A stretch of 64,000 bases of DNA from Acidobacteriota bacterium. Its GTDB lineage: Bacteria > Acidobacteriota > Terriglobia > Acidiferrales > UBA7541. Position 1 is the stretch's first letter. Every line of letters starts with the position of its first letter. Under the pieces are notes generated by a model. It searched no databases. It worked only from the letters and a program-made list of their open reading frames with translations, and was not told the DNA's origin. Both the position numbers and the translations under genes were made by a program. Below, one piece after another: positions 43,565 to 52,300 of this stretch. Where the stretch lies: NCBI GenBank assembly GCA_016201285.1, contig JACQDE010000085.1, positions 17,760-81,759 of the forward strand. The letters run 5' to 3'.

Positions 43565-44394
43565 CGCTTTTCGAGTCGTTCAATGGCGAACAAAATTCCC
43601 ACCACAAGCAACAACATGCAAACGGAGATGGCCGCGCCGAGCGGCCAGTCATAGGCCGCTCCGAAGAGGCTCACTACGACATTCGAAATCATGATGCCGC
43701 TCGGCCCACCAACCAGCAGCGGCGCGAGGAAGTCGCCCAGCGTCAGCACAAACGCGAAGGTTGCGCCAGCGAGAAGTCCGGGCAGAGACAATGGGAAAAT
43801 CACGCGCCAAAACGTTACTCGCGGGGACGCCCCCAGATCTTGGGAGGCCTCGACGAGGTGTCGGGGAATGTGCTCGAGCGAGGCAAAGAGCGGCAGAAAG
43901 GTGAACGGTGTGTAGATGTGCGTCAAAGTGAGCACGACGGCAAACGGGCTGTAGAGAAAGAACTCCACGGGGGTGCTGACGATGCCCAGGTATTGCAGGA
44001 ATCCGTTGAGCACACCGTCGCTGCCGAGGATGGTCTTCCAAGCGTAACCACGAACCAGATAGCTCACCCACAAGGGCACAATCACAAGCTGGTAGAGCAA
44101 CTGTTTTTGCGGGCCGGCACAGAAAGAGAGGTAGTACGCCAGCGGATAGCCCAGCAGAAGCGCCAACAGTGTCACCGCGCCCGCGATCTTCATCGATCGG
44201 AAAAGCACCTGGGCATACATCCAGTTGTGTGCCAGTTCCGCATAATTGTGCAGGCTCCACTGACGGACGATCGCGCCGGAAGCCACGCTCCAGAAGCTGT
44301 GAGCAAATAGCAGGGAGTAAGGGAGAAGCAGGAAGAGCGCCACCCAGAACAGGGGCGGAAGGGCGACGGCGGCTTTGTACGCGCGCGAGTACAC
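43549..44394 (-). CDS. potB: Polyamine ABC transporter permease PotB-like
   Basis: First permease of the importer, 281 residues, about six helices, with the EAA loop VEASQDLGASPRVTFWRVIFP. The family segment FWVALFLLLPYSLLFAHSFW is near the N-terminus and SYLVRGYAWKTILGSDGVLN in the middle. A GTG start at 44394 lies two bases after the potA stop. Confidence 0.88.
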   Translation of the reverse strand: MYSRAYKAAVALPPLFWVALFLLLPYSLLFAHSFWSVASGAIVRQWSLHNYAELAHNWMYAQVLFRSMKIAGAVTLLALLLGYPLAYYLSFCAGPQKQLLYQLVIVPLWVSYLVRGYAWKTILGSDGVLNGFLQYLGIVSTPVEFFLYSPFAVVLTLTHIYTPFTFLPLFASLEHIPRHLVEASQDLGASPRVTFWRVIFPLSLPGLLAGATFAFVLTLGDFLAPLLVGGPSGIMISNVVVSLFGAAYDWPLGAAISVCMLLLVVGILFAIERLEKRWSFH

Positions 44395-44396
44395 GG

Positions 44397-45446
44397 TTAG
44401 CGTTCTCCCCCTTCGCGCAGGCGGACGGCGTCAGCGGCGGAGAATTCGAACCGATATTCGCCTTCAAGCACGCCACGGCTCGGCACCCGCGCGCGAAGAC
44501 GATGGCCGCTCTGGCAAGTAATCTCCAGCAGGTCGGTGGCACCGCAAAAGATCTGGCGGACAATCGAAGCGCAAAAGCAAACAGTGTGCGAATCGTCTGC
44601 CGGCGGCGCCGCGGTGAAACGGATGTGCTCGGGCCGTAAAGAAAAGTCCGCCGGCCCGACCGCGGCATCACATGGCCACGCCAGCGCCCCCCAGCGCGCC
44701 ACTCCATTTGCGATCTCCGCGCGGAGGAGATTTGCCTGGCCAATGAATTGCGCAGTGTAGGCGGTGGCGGGGCGGCTGTAGATCTCGCGCGGCGAGGCCA
44801 CCTGCTCGAGCGCGCCGGCTCGGAGGAGGGCAATGCGGTCGGAAAGCGCCATGGCTTCGTCCTGGTCGTGAGTAACGAACAGAAATGCAATGCCCACTTC
44901 GCGCTGCAACGTCTTGAGTTCGCCCTGCATCTGGCGGCGGAGATTGGCGTCGAGCGCCGAGAGGGGCTCGTCGAGCAAAAGGAGGCGCGGCCGGTTCACG
45001 AGGGCGCGGGCTAAGGCAACGCGCTGCTGCTGGCCACCACTCAGTGTCGATGGAGCCGAGGCCACGTAACTGTCCATTTTCACCATGCCGAGCGCCTTCT
45101 CAACACGGGAGCCAACTTCGGACTTCGCAACGCCCTGCACGCGCAAGCCGTAGGCCACATTTTCGAAGACAGAAAGGTGAGGGAAGAGAGCGTAATGCTG
45201 GAAGACCGTGTTGACACGGCGGCGATAGGGCGGGAGCGTGTCGAGCCGCTCGCCGGCCATCCAGATTTCGCCAGCGTCGGGCTGTTCGAAGCCGGCGATC
45301 ACGCGCAGGAGAGTAGTTTTCCCCGAACCGCTCTCACCGAGGACGGTGAGGAATTCCCCGGGGTTCACGTCTAAGGAGATATCGTGCAGGACATGCCGCG
45401 CGCCGAAGCGCTTGGCGATGGAGCGTATGTTGAGCAAGGGTGCCAT
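44397..45446 (-). CDS. potA: Polyamine ABC transporter ATP-binding protein
   Basis: ATPase of 349 residues with Walker A GESGSGKTTLL, signature LSGGQQQRVALARALV, Walker B LLLLDEPLSALD and the switch His in VTHDQDEAMAL. A TOBE domain occupies the C-terminal third (FSLRPEHIRFTAAP). It belongs to the PotA/FbpC/CysA subclass; PotD and the permeases set the polyamine assignment. It is 12 bases after potD. Confidence 0.92.
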   Translation of the reverse strand: MAPLLNIRSIAKRFGARHVLHDISLDVNPGEFLTVLGESGSGKTTLLRVIAGFEQPDAGEIWMAGERLDTLPPYRRRVNTVFQHYALFPHLSVFENVAYGLRVQGVAKSEVGSRVEKALGMVKMDSYVASAPSTLSGGQQQRVALARALVNRPRLLLLDEPLSALDANLRRQMQGELKTLQREVGIAFLFVTHDQDEAMALSDRIALLRAGALEQVASPREIYSRPATAYTAQFIGQANLLRAEIANGVARWGALAWPCDAAVGPADFSLRPEHIRFTAAPPADDSHTVCFCASIVRQIFCGATDLLEITCQSGHRLRARVPSRGVLEGEYRFEFSAADAVRLREGGER

Positions 45447-45458
45447 TCGTGCGCGGCT

Positions 45459-46523
45459 TTACTGCGCCGCCTTCACTGCATTCCAGACTTCGTTGTACTT
45501 GTTGCGCCGTGGCACGTCCTGCCAGAAATAAATCCGGGCCATGTAGGCGTCGGGATCGTCGAGGTGCAGACTTTTCTTCTCGTCCGTCGTCATCAGAGCG
45601 GCCGCGCCGGGATTTGCGGGCACGTAGCCTGTTACGTCGGCCAGGAGCTTTTGGGTCTTCGCCTGAATCATGTACTCGAGGAATGCGTGGGCAAGCTCCT
45701 TGTGCTCGCTGGCCGCGGTGACCATCAGGTGGTCCATCCAGCCGGTGGTGTTCTCTCTGGGGATGGTCTCGCCGATGGGATAGTTCAGCTTGCGGAGTTG
45801 GTTGGTCATCAGGGGCCATCCCATTGCCGCTACAACCTCATGGTTCTGGAAGAGGTTGGTCAGCTCGCCGCCGGTGGCCCACATCTTGCGCACGTTGGGC
45901 TTGAGTTCCAATAGTTTCTTCCTCACCTGTTCAAGTTGCTCATCCGTCAGGTTGTAGAGTGCGCCCGGGTCGGGCTTGTCGAAGCCAAGCATCTGCGCCG
46001 CCATGTAGATGGTGGAGAGATCGTCCCACACAGAGATTTTCCCGCGGTACTTCTTGTCCCAGAAAATGCTCCAGCTCTCAGGAGGCCTCGAAAGCGCGGA
46101 GGTGTCATACAGCAGGGGGTTTGGTCCCCACATGAAGGGAACGCCGTAAATCTTGCCGTTGATGCGGACCAGCGGGAGTTCCCGCAGCTTTTGTGAGAGT
46201 TGCGGATAGGAAGGAATGCGGGACATCTCAAGCGGCGCTGCCAGGCCGGACCCGGCGATTGTCGTGGCCACATCACTCGAGGGCGAGATTACGTCGTAGT
46301 TCGAGGCGCTGCCCCCGCGCAGCTTGGCCACCAACTCATCGCTCGAGCCCATGTAGCTTGCAACCACCTTGCACTGGTGCGTCTCCTCGAAGACGCGGAC
46401 GAACGACGGGTCCGCGTAGCCTTCCCAAACGAGCAGGCTCAGCGTGACCGCCTTCTGCTTGCTGCAGGAAGTCATTGCGGCAACCGCGAGGGCCAGAAGA
46501 AGAATAAGCGCTGCGCGTTTCAT
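45459..46523 (-). CDS. potD: Polyamine-binding lipoprotein PotD-like
   Basis: Solute-binding protein of 354 residues. Its start was set at the ATG at 46523, which gives the lipoprotein signal MKRAALILLLALAVAAMTSC. The mature part has the PotD pattern LSLLVWEGYADPSFVRVFEE, GGSASNYDVISPSSD, and GVPFMWGPNPLLYD. It captures spermidine or putrescine in the periplasm for PotABC; exact specificity is not visible. It is 73 bases after the amidohydrolase gene. Confidence 0.88.
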   Translation of the reverse strand: MKRAALILLLALAVAAMTSCSKQKAVTLSLLVWEGYADPSFVRVFEETHQCKVVASYMGSSDELVAKLRGGSASNYDVISPSSDVATTIAGSGLAAPLEMSRIPSYPQLSQKLRELPLVRINGKIYGVPFMWGPNPLLYDTSALSRPPESWSIFWDKKYRGKISVWDDLSTIYMAAQMLGFDKPDPGALYNLTDEQLEQVRKKLLELKPNVRKMWATGGELTNLFQNHEVVAAMGWPLMTNQLRKLNYPIGETIPRENTTGWMDHLMVTAASEHKELAHAFLEYMIQAKTQKLLADVTGYVPANPGAAALMTTDEKKSLHLDDPDAYMARIYFWQDVPRRNKYNEVWNAVKAAQ

Positions 46524-46596
46524 TGCTACGCCTCCAGTGAAATGCCGGCCTGCACCTGCGCACGAACTTGTTGGATAAGAGTCTCGCATACCATAA

Positions 46597-48297
46597 CTAC
46601 CAGCCTTTCGATTGATAGACGGTTTTCCCGCCGACCATGGTCAGCAGCACTTCCGTTTTGGCGATCAAGTGCGGGGCAATTTCAAACAGATTCTGTGACA
46701 CGATAACCAGATCGGCAAGTTTGCCGGGTTCGAGCGAGCCCTCCGTTTTCTCGCGCCGCCCGGCAATCGCAGCGCCCAGAGTGTAGGTTTCAATCGCCTG
46801 GGCCAGACTCACCCGTTGCAAGGGCATCCAGCCACTGGCCGGCCTGCCGTCGTGATCCTGGCGCGTGACGGCATTTTGCAGGCCTTCCCACGGGCTGAGC
46901 GTGACCACGGGCCAGTCACTGCCGAAAGCGAGCCGGCCGCCCGTTTTGGCGATCCCTTGCCAGCCGAACGCGCGCGTCTCGCGCTCCTTGCCAACATTGC
47001 GTGCCCAGACGTTGGCGGTGTTCTCGTCGGGATACGCGTGGAGCGGTTGCATGCTGGCGATTACATGCAGCGTGCCGAAGCGCGGCACATCCTGCGGGGA
47101 AATCGTCTCGATATGCTCGATGCGCGGCCGGGCGTCGTTCTTGCGATTGGCCTTCGCCGCTTCCTCGTACGCATCGAGCGCGAGCCGCACCGCGGCATCG
47201 CCGATGGCATGCGTGTAAATCTGGAACCCGCGGGCGTCGATTTCGCGGATCGCTGCCTTGTACTTTGCGGCGTCCCAGAATAGTTTTCCCGTCAAGCTCG
47301 CGTCGTCGGAATAGGGCTGGAGCATCGCCGCCGTGTGCGATTCCACCACGCCGTCGAGCATCGTCTTCACCGCATCGGTCGAGATCCATTCGTCGTTGTA
47401 TTTGCGCCGGGTGGATTCGATCAGTTCCGTCGCGTCTGGCTTCAGCTCCGGTGGGTCCAGGAAGTAGGCGATGGTCATGCGCAGCGTGAGCTTGCCCGCG
47501 TCACGGAGTGACCTGTAGAGATCGAGGACCTCAAAGTCCCCACCGGCGCTGTGTACGCGAACTAAACCGTTGCGGTTCGCTTCGCGGATTCCGCGCTCGA
47601 TCGCCTCAATCTTCTGCGCGGCGGTCATTTCCGGAACGATTTTCTCCACGAGAGATGAGGCGGCTTCCTTCAAAGCACCCGTGGGCTCGCCGGTCTTCGG
47701 GTCGCGGACGATCTTGCCGTTGGGCGGATCGGGCGTGTCGCGCGTGACGCCAGCCATTTCCAGAGCCCGGCTGTTCGCCCAGTACGTGTGCCCGTCGTAA
47801 CCTTCCAGCAGGGCAGGGCGGTCCGGAAGAATTTCGTCAAGATACTTCTTGTGTGGCAGGGCTTCGGCGCCGAATGCGGAATAGACCCAACCACGGCCGA
47901 GGACCCAACTCTTACCTGGATTCGCTGCCACGTACTCTGCGACGCGTTTCTGCATTTCGGCGACGGACTTCGCGCCGGAGAGATCGACCTGTCCGAGCGA
48001 GATGGAACCAGATACAAAATGGATGTGGCAATCGGTGAATCCGGGGAGGACGAGGTGCTTTTTCGCGTCAATGACGCGCGTCGCCGGACCGCGATAGCGT
48101 TCAATCTCCGCAGCGCTCCCCACTGCAACGATCTTGTCGCCACGAATGGCCAACGCCTCGGCCCAGGGCTTTTGCGGATTGACGGTATAGATTTTTGCAT
48201 TGGTTATCATCATTTCTGCGGGGGCCTGCGCCTGGATGAAGGCGGGAACCGCCAAAAGGAGAAGCAGTGAAAGGAAGGAAAGCAGTCTTGATTTCAC
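46597..48297 (-). CDS. Exported amidohydrolase, YtcJ-like
   Basis: Metal-dependent hydrolase of 566 residues with a signal peptide (LLSFLSLLLLLAVPAFIQAQ). The metal-binding DCHIHF follows LVLPGF; further likely ligands are in VRVHSAGG, YTHAIGDAAVR and GSDWPVV. The YtcJ branch acts on N-substituted formamides and related amides; the natural substrate here is unknown. Its place between the regulator and potD suggests that it may release amines from amide precursors in the periplasm. The start is GTG at 48297 with GGAGG rather far upstream. Confidence 0.82.
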   Translation of the reverse strand: MKSRLLSFLSLLLLLAVPAFIQAQAPAEMMITNAKIYTVNPQKPWAEALAIRGDKIVAVGSAAEIERYRGPATRVIDAKKHLVLPGFTDCHIHFVSGSISLGQVDLSGAKSVAEMQKRVAEYVAANPGKSWVLGRGWVYSAFGAEALPHKKYLDEILPDRPALLEGYDGHTYWANSRALEMAGVTRDTPDPPNGKIVRDPKTGEPTGALKEAASSLVEKIVPEMTAAQKIEAIERGIREANRNGLVRVHSAGGDFEVLDLYRSLRDAGKLTLRMTIAYFLDPPELKPDATELIESTRRKYNDEWISTDAVKTMLDGVVESHTAAMLQPYSDDASLTGKLFWDAAKYKAAIREIDARGFQIYTHAIGDAAVRLALDAYEEAAKANRKNDARPRIEHIETISPQDVPRFGTLHVIASMQPLHAYPDENTANVWARNVGKERETRAFGWQGIAKTGGRLAFGSDWPVVTLSPWEGLQNAVTRQDHDGRPASGWMPLQRVSLAQAIETYTLGAAIAGRREKTEGSLEPGKLADLVIVSQNLFEIAPHLIAKTEVLLTMVGGKTVYQSKGW

Positions 48298-48365
48298 GGA
48301 TGCAATGATCCTCCCTGCAAGATTCGGCTCCAGCCCGCAATCACTTCAGTTGCACAGGCGATTCG

Positions 48366-49190
48366 TTAGAACGTCGGGGGCGTGTTCACCCACAGTACCC
48401 ACGTTTCTTTCTTGCCCGAGTTCAGCCAACGGTGGGGCGTGCTGCTTTCAAAATAAAAACTGTCGCCTGCTTTCAAGCGGTAGACTTGTTCCCCGTCGAG
48501 TGCAATCTCCAGAACCCCTCGCAGAATATACAGAAACTCCTCGCCTTCGTGCGAGTAGGCCTCCTCGCTTCCGGCGCCGGGCGCAATGCAGAACAGGTGC
48601 GGCTCCATGACTGTGTTTCCCCAGGCCAGCAGCTCCATGCGAACGCCGGGGCCGGCTTCGAGCACCTTTCGCTCGGCCGGACGCACGCGGTAGGGGTTGG
48701 CCCCGGAAGGATTGAAGAAAGCTAGGATGTTCATGCCGTAAAAGCGCGCAAGCCTGCGCAATGTAGCCACCGAGGCGCTCATCTGGCTGCGCTCGATCGC
48801 GCTCAGAAATCCAACCGAGATGCCCGTGGCTCTGGCAACGCTGGCCAGCGAAAGGCCACGGTTCAAGCGAAGACGGCGGAGGCGGGGGCCGACGGCGCCG
48901 GTTTCTTGTCCACGTTCCGCGCGCAGCAGCCCTTGGCTTTTGAGCAGGTGGACGATCGCAGGCGGGTTCAACCCGCGCACCCGCCGAAGGAATTTGGCCC
49001 GTTTCAAAAGGCGCAAATCCCTTTGTGTATAGAGCCGGTATCGGCTGCCGGTCCGTTGCGGACGGGTCAGCCCGAGCTTTTCCCAAGTACGCAACGCCGA
49101 GGCAGAAATACCCACCAGGCGCGCTACGTCGCCAATCTTGAGAACCACCTGATCACGCTGCCTTTTACTGCGCCGTCGAAATGTCGGCAT
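48366..49190 (-). CDS. MerR-XRE-cupin three-domain transcriptional regulator
   Basis: This 274-residue regulator contains three recognisable modules. A MerR-type winged helix (residues 17-86) has LKIGDVARLVGISASALRTW and YRLYTQRDLRLL. An XRE helix-turn-helix (101-157) has RGLSLASVARATGISVGFLS. A cupin sensor domain (200-270) has SHEGEEFLYILRGVLEI and ESSTPHRWLNSG. XRE-cupin proteins such as PuuR control polyamine and amino acid catabolism, which fits the neighbours. The added MerR domain is unusual. It is divergent to the TonB receptor and co-directional with the pot operon. The ATG at 49190 is about 50 bases from its promoter. Confidence 0.88.
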   Translation of the reverse strand: MPTFRRRSKRQRDQVVLKIGDVARLVGISASALRTWEKLGLTRPQRTGSRYRLYTQRDLRLLKRAKFLRRVRGLNPPAIVHLLKSQGLLRAERGQETGAVGPRLRRLRLNRGLSLASVARATGISVGFLSAIERSQMSASVATLRRLARFYGMNILAFFNPSGANPYRVRPAERKVLEAGPGVRMELLAWGNTVMEPHLFCIAPGAGSEEAYSHEGEEFLYILRGVLEIALDGEQVYRLKAGDSFYFESSTPHRWLNSGKKETWVLWVNTPPTF

Positions 49191-49202
49191 CCGACTTTTT
49201 CC

Positions 49203-49231
49203 TTGACAAGTCTGCCACCCTACTCTAACGT
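49203..49231 (+). promoter_or_regulatory. Candidate promoter of the TonB receptor gene
   Basis: A perfect -35 TTGACA lies at 49203-49208. At 17 bases the hexamer TAACGT (49226-49231) is a weak -10. It overlaps the palindrome at 49221-49246, so the same regulator could act on both directions. Confidence 0.35.
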
Positions 49232-49267
49232 TGCGCGATTATAGTAAGGTTGTGGCGTCAATGGCAA
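49221..49267 (-). promoter_or_regulatory. Promoter and palindromic operator of the MerR-XRE-cupin gene
   Basis: On the minus strand there is a -35 TTGCCA (49262-49267), an 18-base spacer and a perfect -10 TATAAT (49238-49243). An inverted repeat overlaps the -10: TACTCTAA (49221-49228) and TTATAGTA (49239-49246), seven of eight positions paired, ten bases apart. This layout suits autoregulation by the adjacent regulator. Confidence 0.6.
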
Positions 49268-49280
49268 CACACATTTCGCG

Positions 49281-49300
49281 CGCTCCGTCCGAACGGAGCG
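49281..49300 (+). promoter_or_regulatory. Perfect stem-loop in the leader of the TonB receptor gene
   Basis: An eight-base-pair perfect stem (CGCTCCGT / ACGGAGCG) with a four-base loop CCGA ends just before the ribosome site GAGGTG and the ATG at 49315. No T-run follows, so it is not a standard terminator; it may modulate translation or mRNA stability. Confidence 0.5.
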
Positions 49301-49314
49301 TTTAGAGGTGGGCG

Positions 49315-52300
49315 ATGAAGACTTCGCTAAGAATGCGAACCTTTCTGCTGACTCTCGTTCTTGCCGTGCTGACCTCCGCCGGTTCAGCCTTTGCTCAAAC
49401 CACAGGCGCGATCCGTGGAACGGTGAAAGATCCTTCCGGCGCCGTTGTCGTCGGCGCGAAAGTGGACGTCACTCTCGAGGGCACGGGCGCAGGACGTTCG
49501 GCGGCTACAAATGAGCGCGGGGAATTCGATATCCCCGCCCTGCCGGTCGGACACTACACGCTCGGCATCGAGGTCAGCGGCTTCAAAAAGTTCCTTAAGA
49601 GGGATATTGAGCTGAACATCGGGCACGTAGTGGTTGTTGAAGCGATGCTCGAGCTGGGCTCACCGAACGAAGTCGTCACCGCCGAAGCGGGTGTTCCGTT
49701 GATCGAAACGACGAACACTCAGCTTGGCGCGGTGGTGAATGAGCGCGCCGCAACCGGGCTGCCTCTGAATGCGCGTGACACCTATCAGTTGCTACAGTTA
49801 CAGCCGGGCGTGCAATCCACTCAGGACACGGACCTATTTTACGGCTCGGATCGCCCCGGCGTTGTCTCCGTCAACGGCGGCCGCGGCCGCTCGAACAATT
49901 TCATGGTGAATGGCGGCGACGGGAACGACCAGTTCGTCAATTTGCCCGCCATCCAGCCGTCTCCGGACACGATCGAGGAGTTCCGCGTTTTGACGAACAC
50001 CTTTGATGCTGAATATGGCCGGAACTCCGGCGCGGTGATCAACGTCGTCACCAAGTCCGGCACGAACCGGTTTCACGGAAACGTCTTTGAATTCTTCCGC
50101 AACAAAGTGCTGAACGCGCGCGGCTTTTTTGATACGCAAAAGCCCGACTTCAAGCAGAACCAGTTCGGTTTTACGTTTGGCGGCCCGATCAAGAAGGACC
50201 GGACATTCTTTTTTGGCTCCTATGAAGGACGCCGCGTGCGCCAGGGCAAGCCTTCTGACACGGTCACTGTGCCGACGTTAGCAGAGCGTGGCGGTAATTT
50301 TTCGTCGGGCACTACGTTTGCTGGAACGTTGACCGATGCCACCGTTGCCGCGGGGCTGAACGCGCGTCCGGGCTGCGCCGCAGCCATTGCTGCTCAGGGG
50401 GGAGCCCCGATCGCAGCCGGATCGCCCTACGGGGCGACACGAGACCCGGTTACCAACGCCATCCTCATCCCCGGCATTTTTACGGACGCGCTGGGCAATC
50501 GGGACAACATCATTCCGGTGGTGTGTTTCGATGCTACGGCGTTGGACTTGATGAACCAGTTCGTGCCCCTGCCGAACAGCGGCTCAACGTTTCAGGCCGC
50601 GCCGATTCGCCGGGAAAACGCTAGTCAGTTCACGCTGAAGATAGACCATAAGATCAGCAACTCGCAGCAATTCAGTGCGTACTTCTATTTAAACAACTCC
50701 TTGACGAAGAATCCGTTCGCGCGCTTCCAGGCCGGCGGGGCCAGCTTACCGGGATTCGGGGACGTGAGCGATGAGCGGGTTCAGCAGTGGAACCTCAGCC
50801 ACACCTGGACGATCGGGCAGACTGCCGTGAATGAATTGCGCTTCGCCTACTTCCGGGAGGGGCAGGGAACTTTTCTCCACCCGCAGCGCACGAATCCGGT
50901 GAAGAATTCATGCGCCACCGTGCCGGCAGCGCAATGCTTCTCCGATTCGGTCACGCCAGCGCTTGGGATTACGCCGGGACTTGGTGGATCGCGCGAGGGC
51001 GTGCCTTTCGTTAACATTTCCGGCGGCTTCTCCATCGGCAACAACTTTCAAGGAGAGCTGCCGCAGGTTGGCAATACGTTTCACTGGACGGACAATTTCA
51101 GCAAGGTCTGGGGCTCGCACAGCCTGAAGTTCGGCGGCGACGTCCGCCGGCAGCGATTCGACCAGTTCCTTTATTTCGACGTCAATGGCCAGTTCAATTT
51201 CTTCGGCGCCGGTCCAAACGACATCGGCTTCGACAATCTGTTCCCCAACTATCTCCTCGGCCTGCCGGACTTCTATCTTCAGGGGTCCGCGCAGCAGGAG
51301 AAGGTCCGCAGCACCTCGCTCTATCTGTTTGCGCAGGATAGCTGGAAGATCAAGCCGAACCTGACCCTCAACTATGGGCTGCGTTGGGAACTTAATACGC
51401 CAATCGCCGACGTGGGGCATCGCGTCCAGACGTTTCGTCCGGGGCAGGACACGGCCATCTATCCCTGCCAGCTCACGCCTGGGAACCCGCTGATCGGCGT
51501 CTTTGGCACGAATAACTGCGGCCCGAGCAGCGCGGGGCAGTCGGTCTTCCCGCGCGGGCTGTTGGTTCCCGGCGACCGCGGCATCCCGGGGGGTCTGACG
51601 CAGACCTACTTCAAGTCTTTCGCGCCGCGCATTGGTCTTGCATGGAGTCCGGGTTGGAAGGACGGATGGCTGGCCAAACTTTCCGGGGGTCCTGGGAAGA
51701 CCAGCGTGCGCATGGGCTGGGGCATTTTCTATAACCCCGTCGAACAACTCGTGCTCGAGCAGTTCAGCGCAGAGCCACCTTTCGGCGGCAGCTCCGGCCT
51801 TTCCAACACATTCTTCAACACGCCGTTCCTGTTTCAGGACGGCACCGTGGCGCCGAACCCGTTCGGCGGCGTACTAAATCCACCGCGCGGCCAGCCGGTA
51901 GACTGGTCCCGCTTCCGGCCCATCCTGCTCTTCGGCCAGTTCCAGCCAGACATGCGTTCGCAATACTCCGTGCAGTACAACCTGACGATTCAACGCCAGC
52001 TCTGGAAAGACGTGGTCCTGCAAGTCGGTTATGTGGGATCGCAGGGACACCGCCTGCTGGCCACGCACGATTTGAACTTCGGCAATCCTCAAACGTGCAA
52101 GGACCTCGCTTCGTTGTTTGGCACCGGCAACCCGGCCTACGCGGGGCTCGACTGCGGGCCCTTCTTTGCGGATTCATCTTACGGGTTTGTTTTGCAGCCG
52201 GGGGACACGCTGACGCTGCCCAACGGCAACCGGGTGACCGGAGGAGCGGGTGGAACGCCCATCGGTCTCGTCGGCCTGCGCAAGTATTCATCGCCTTTGT

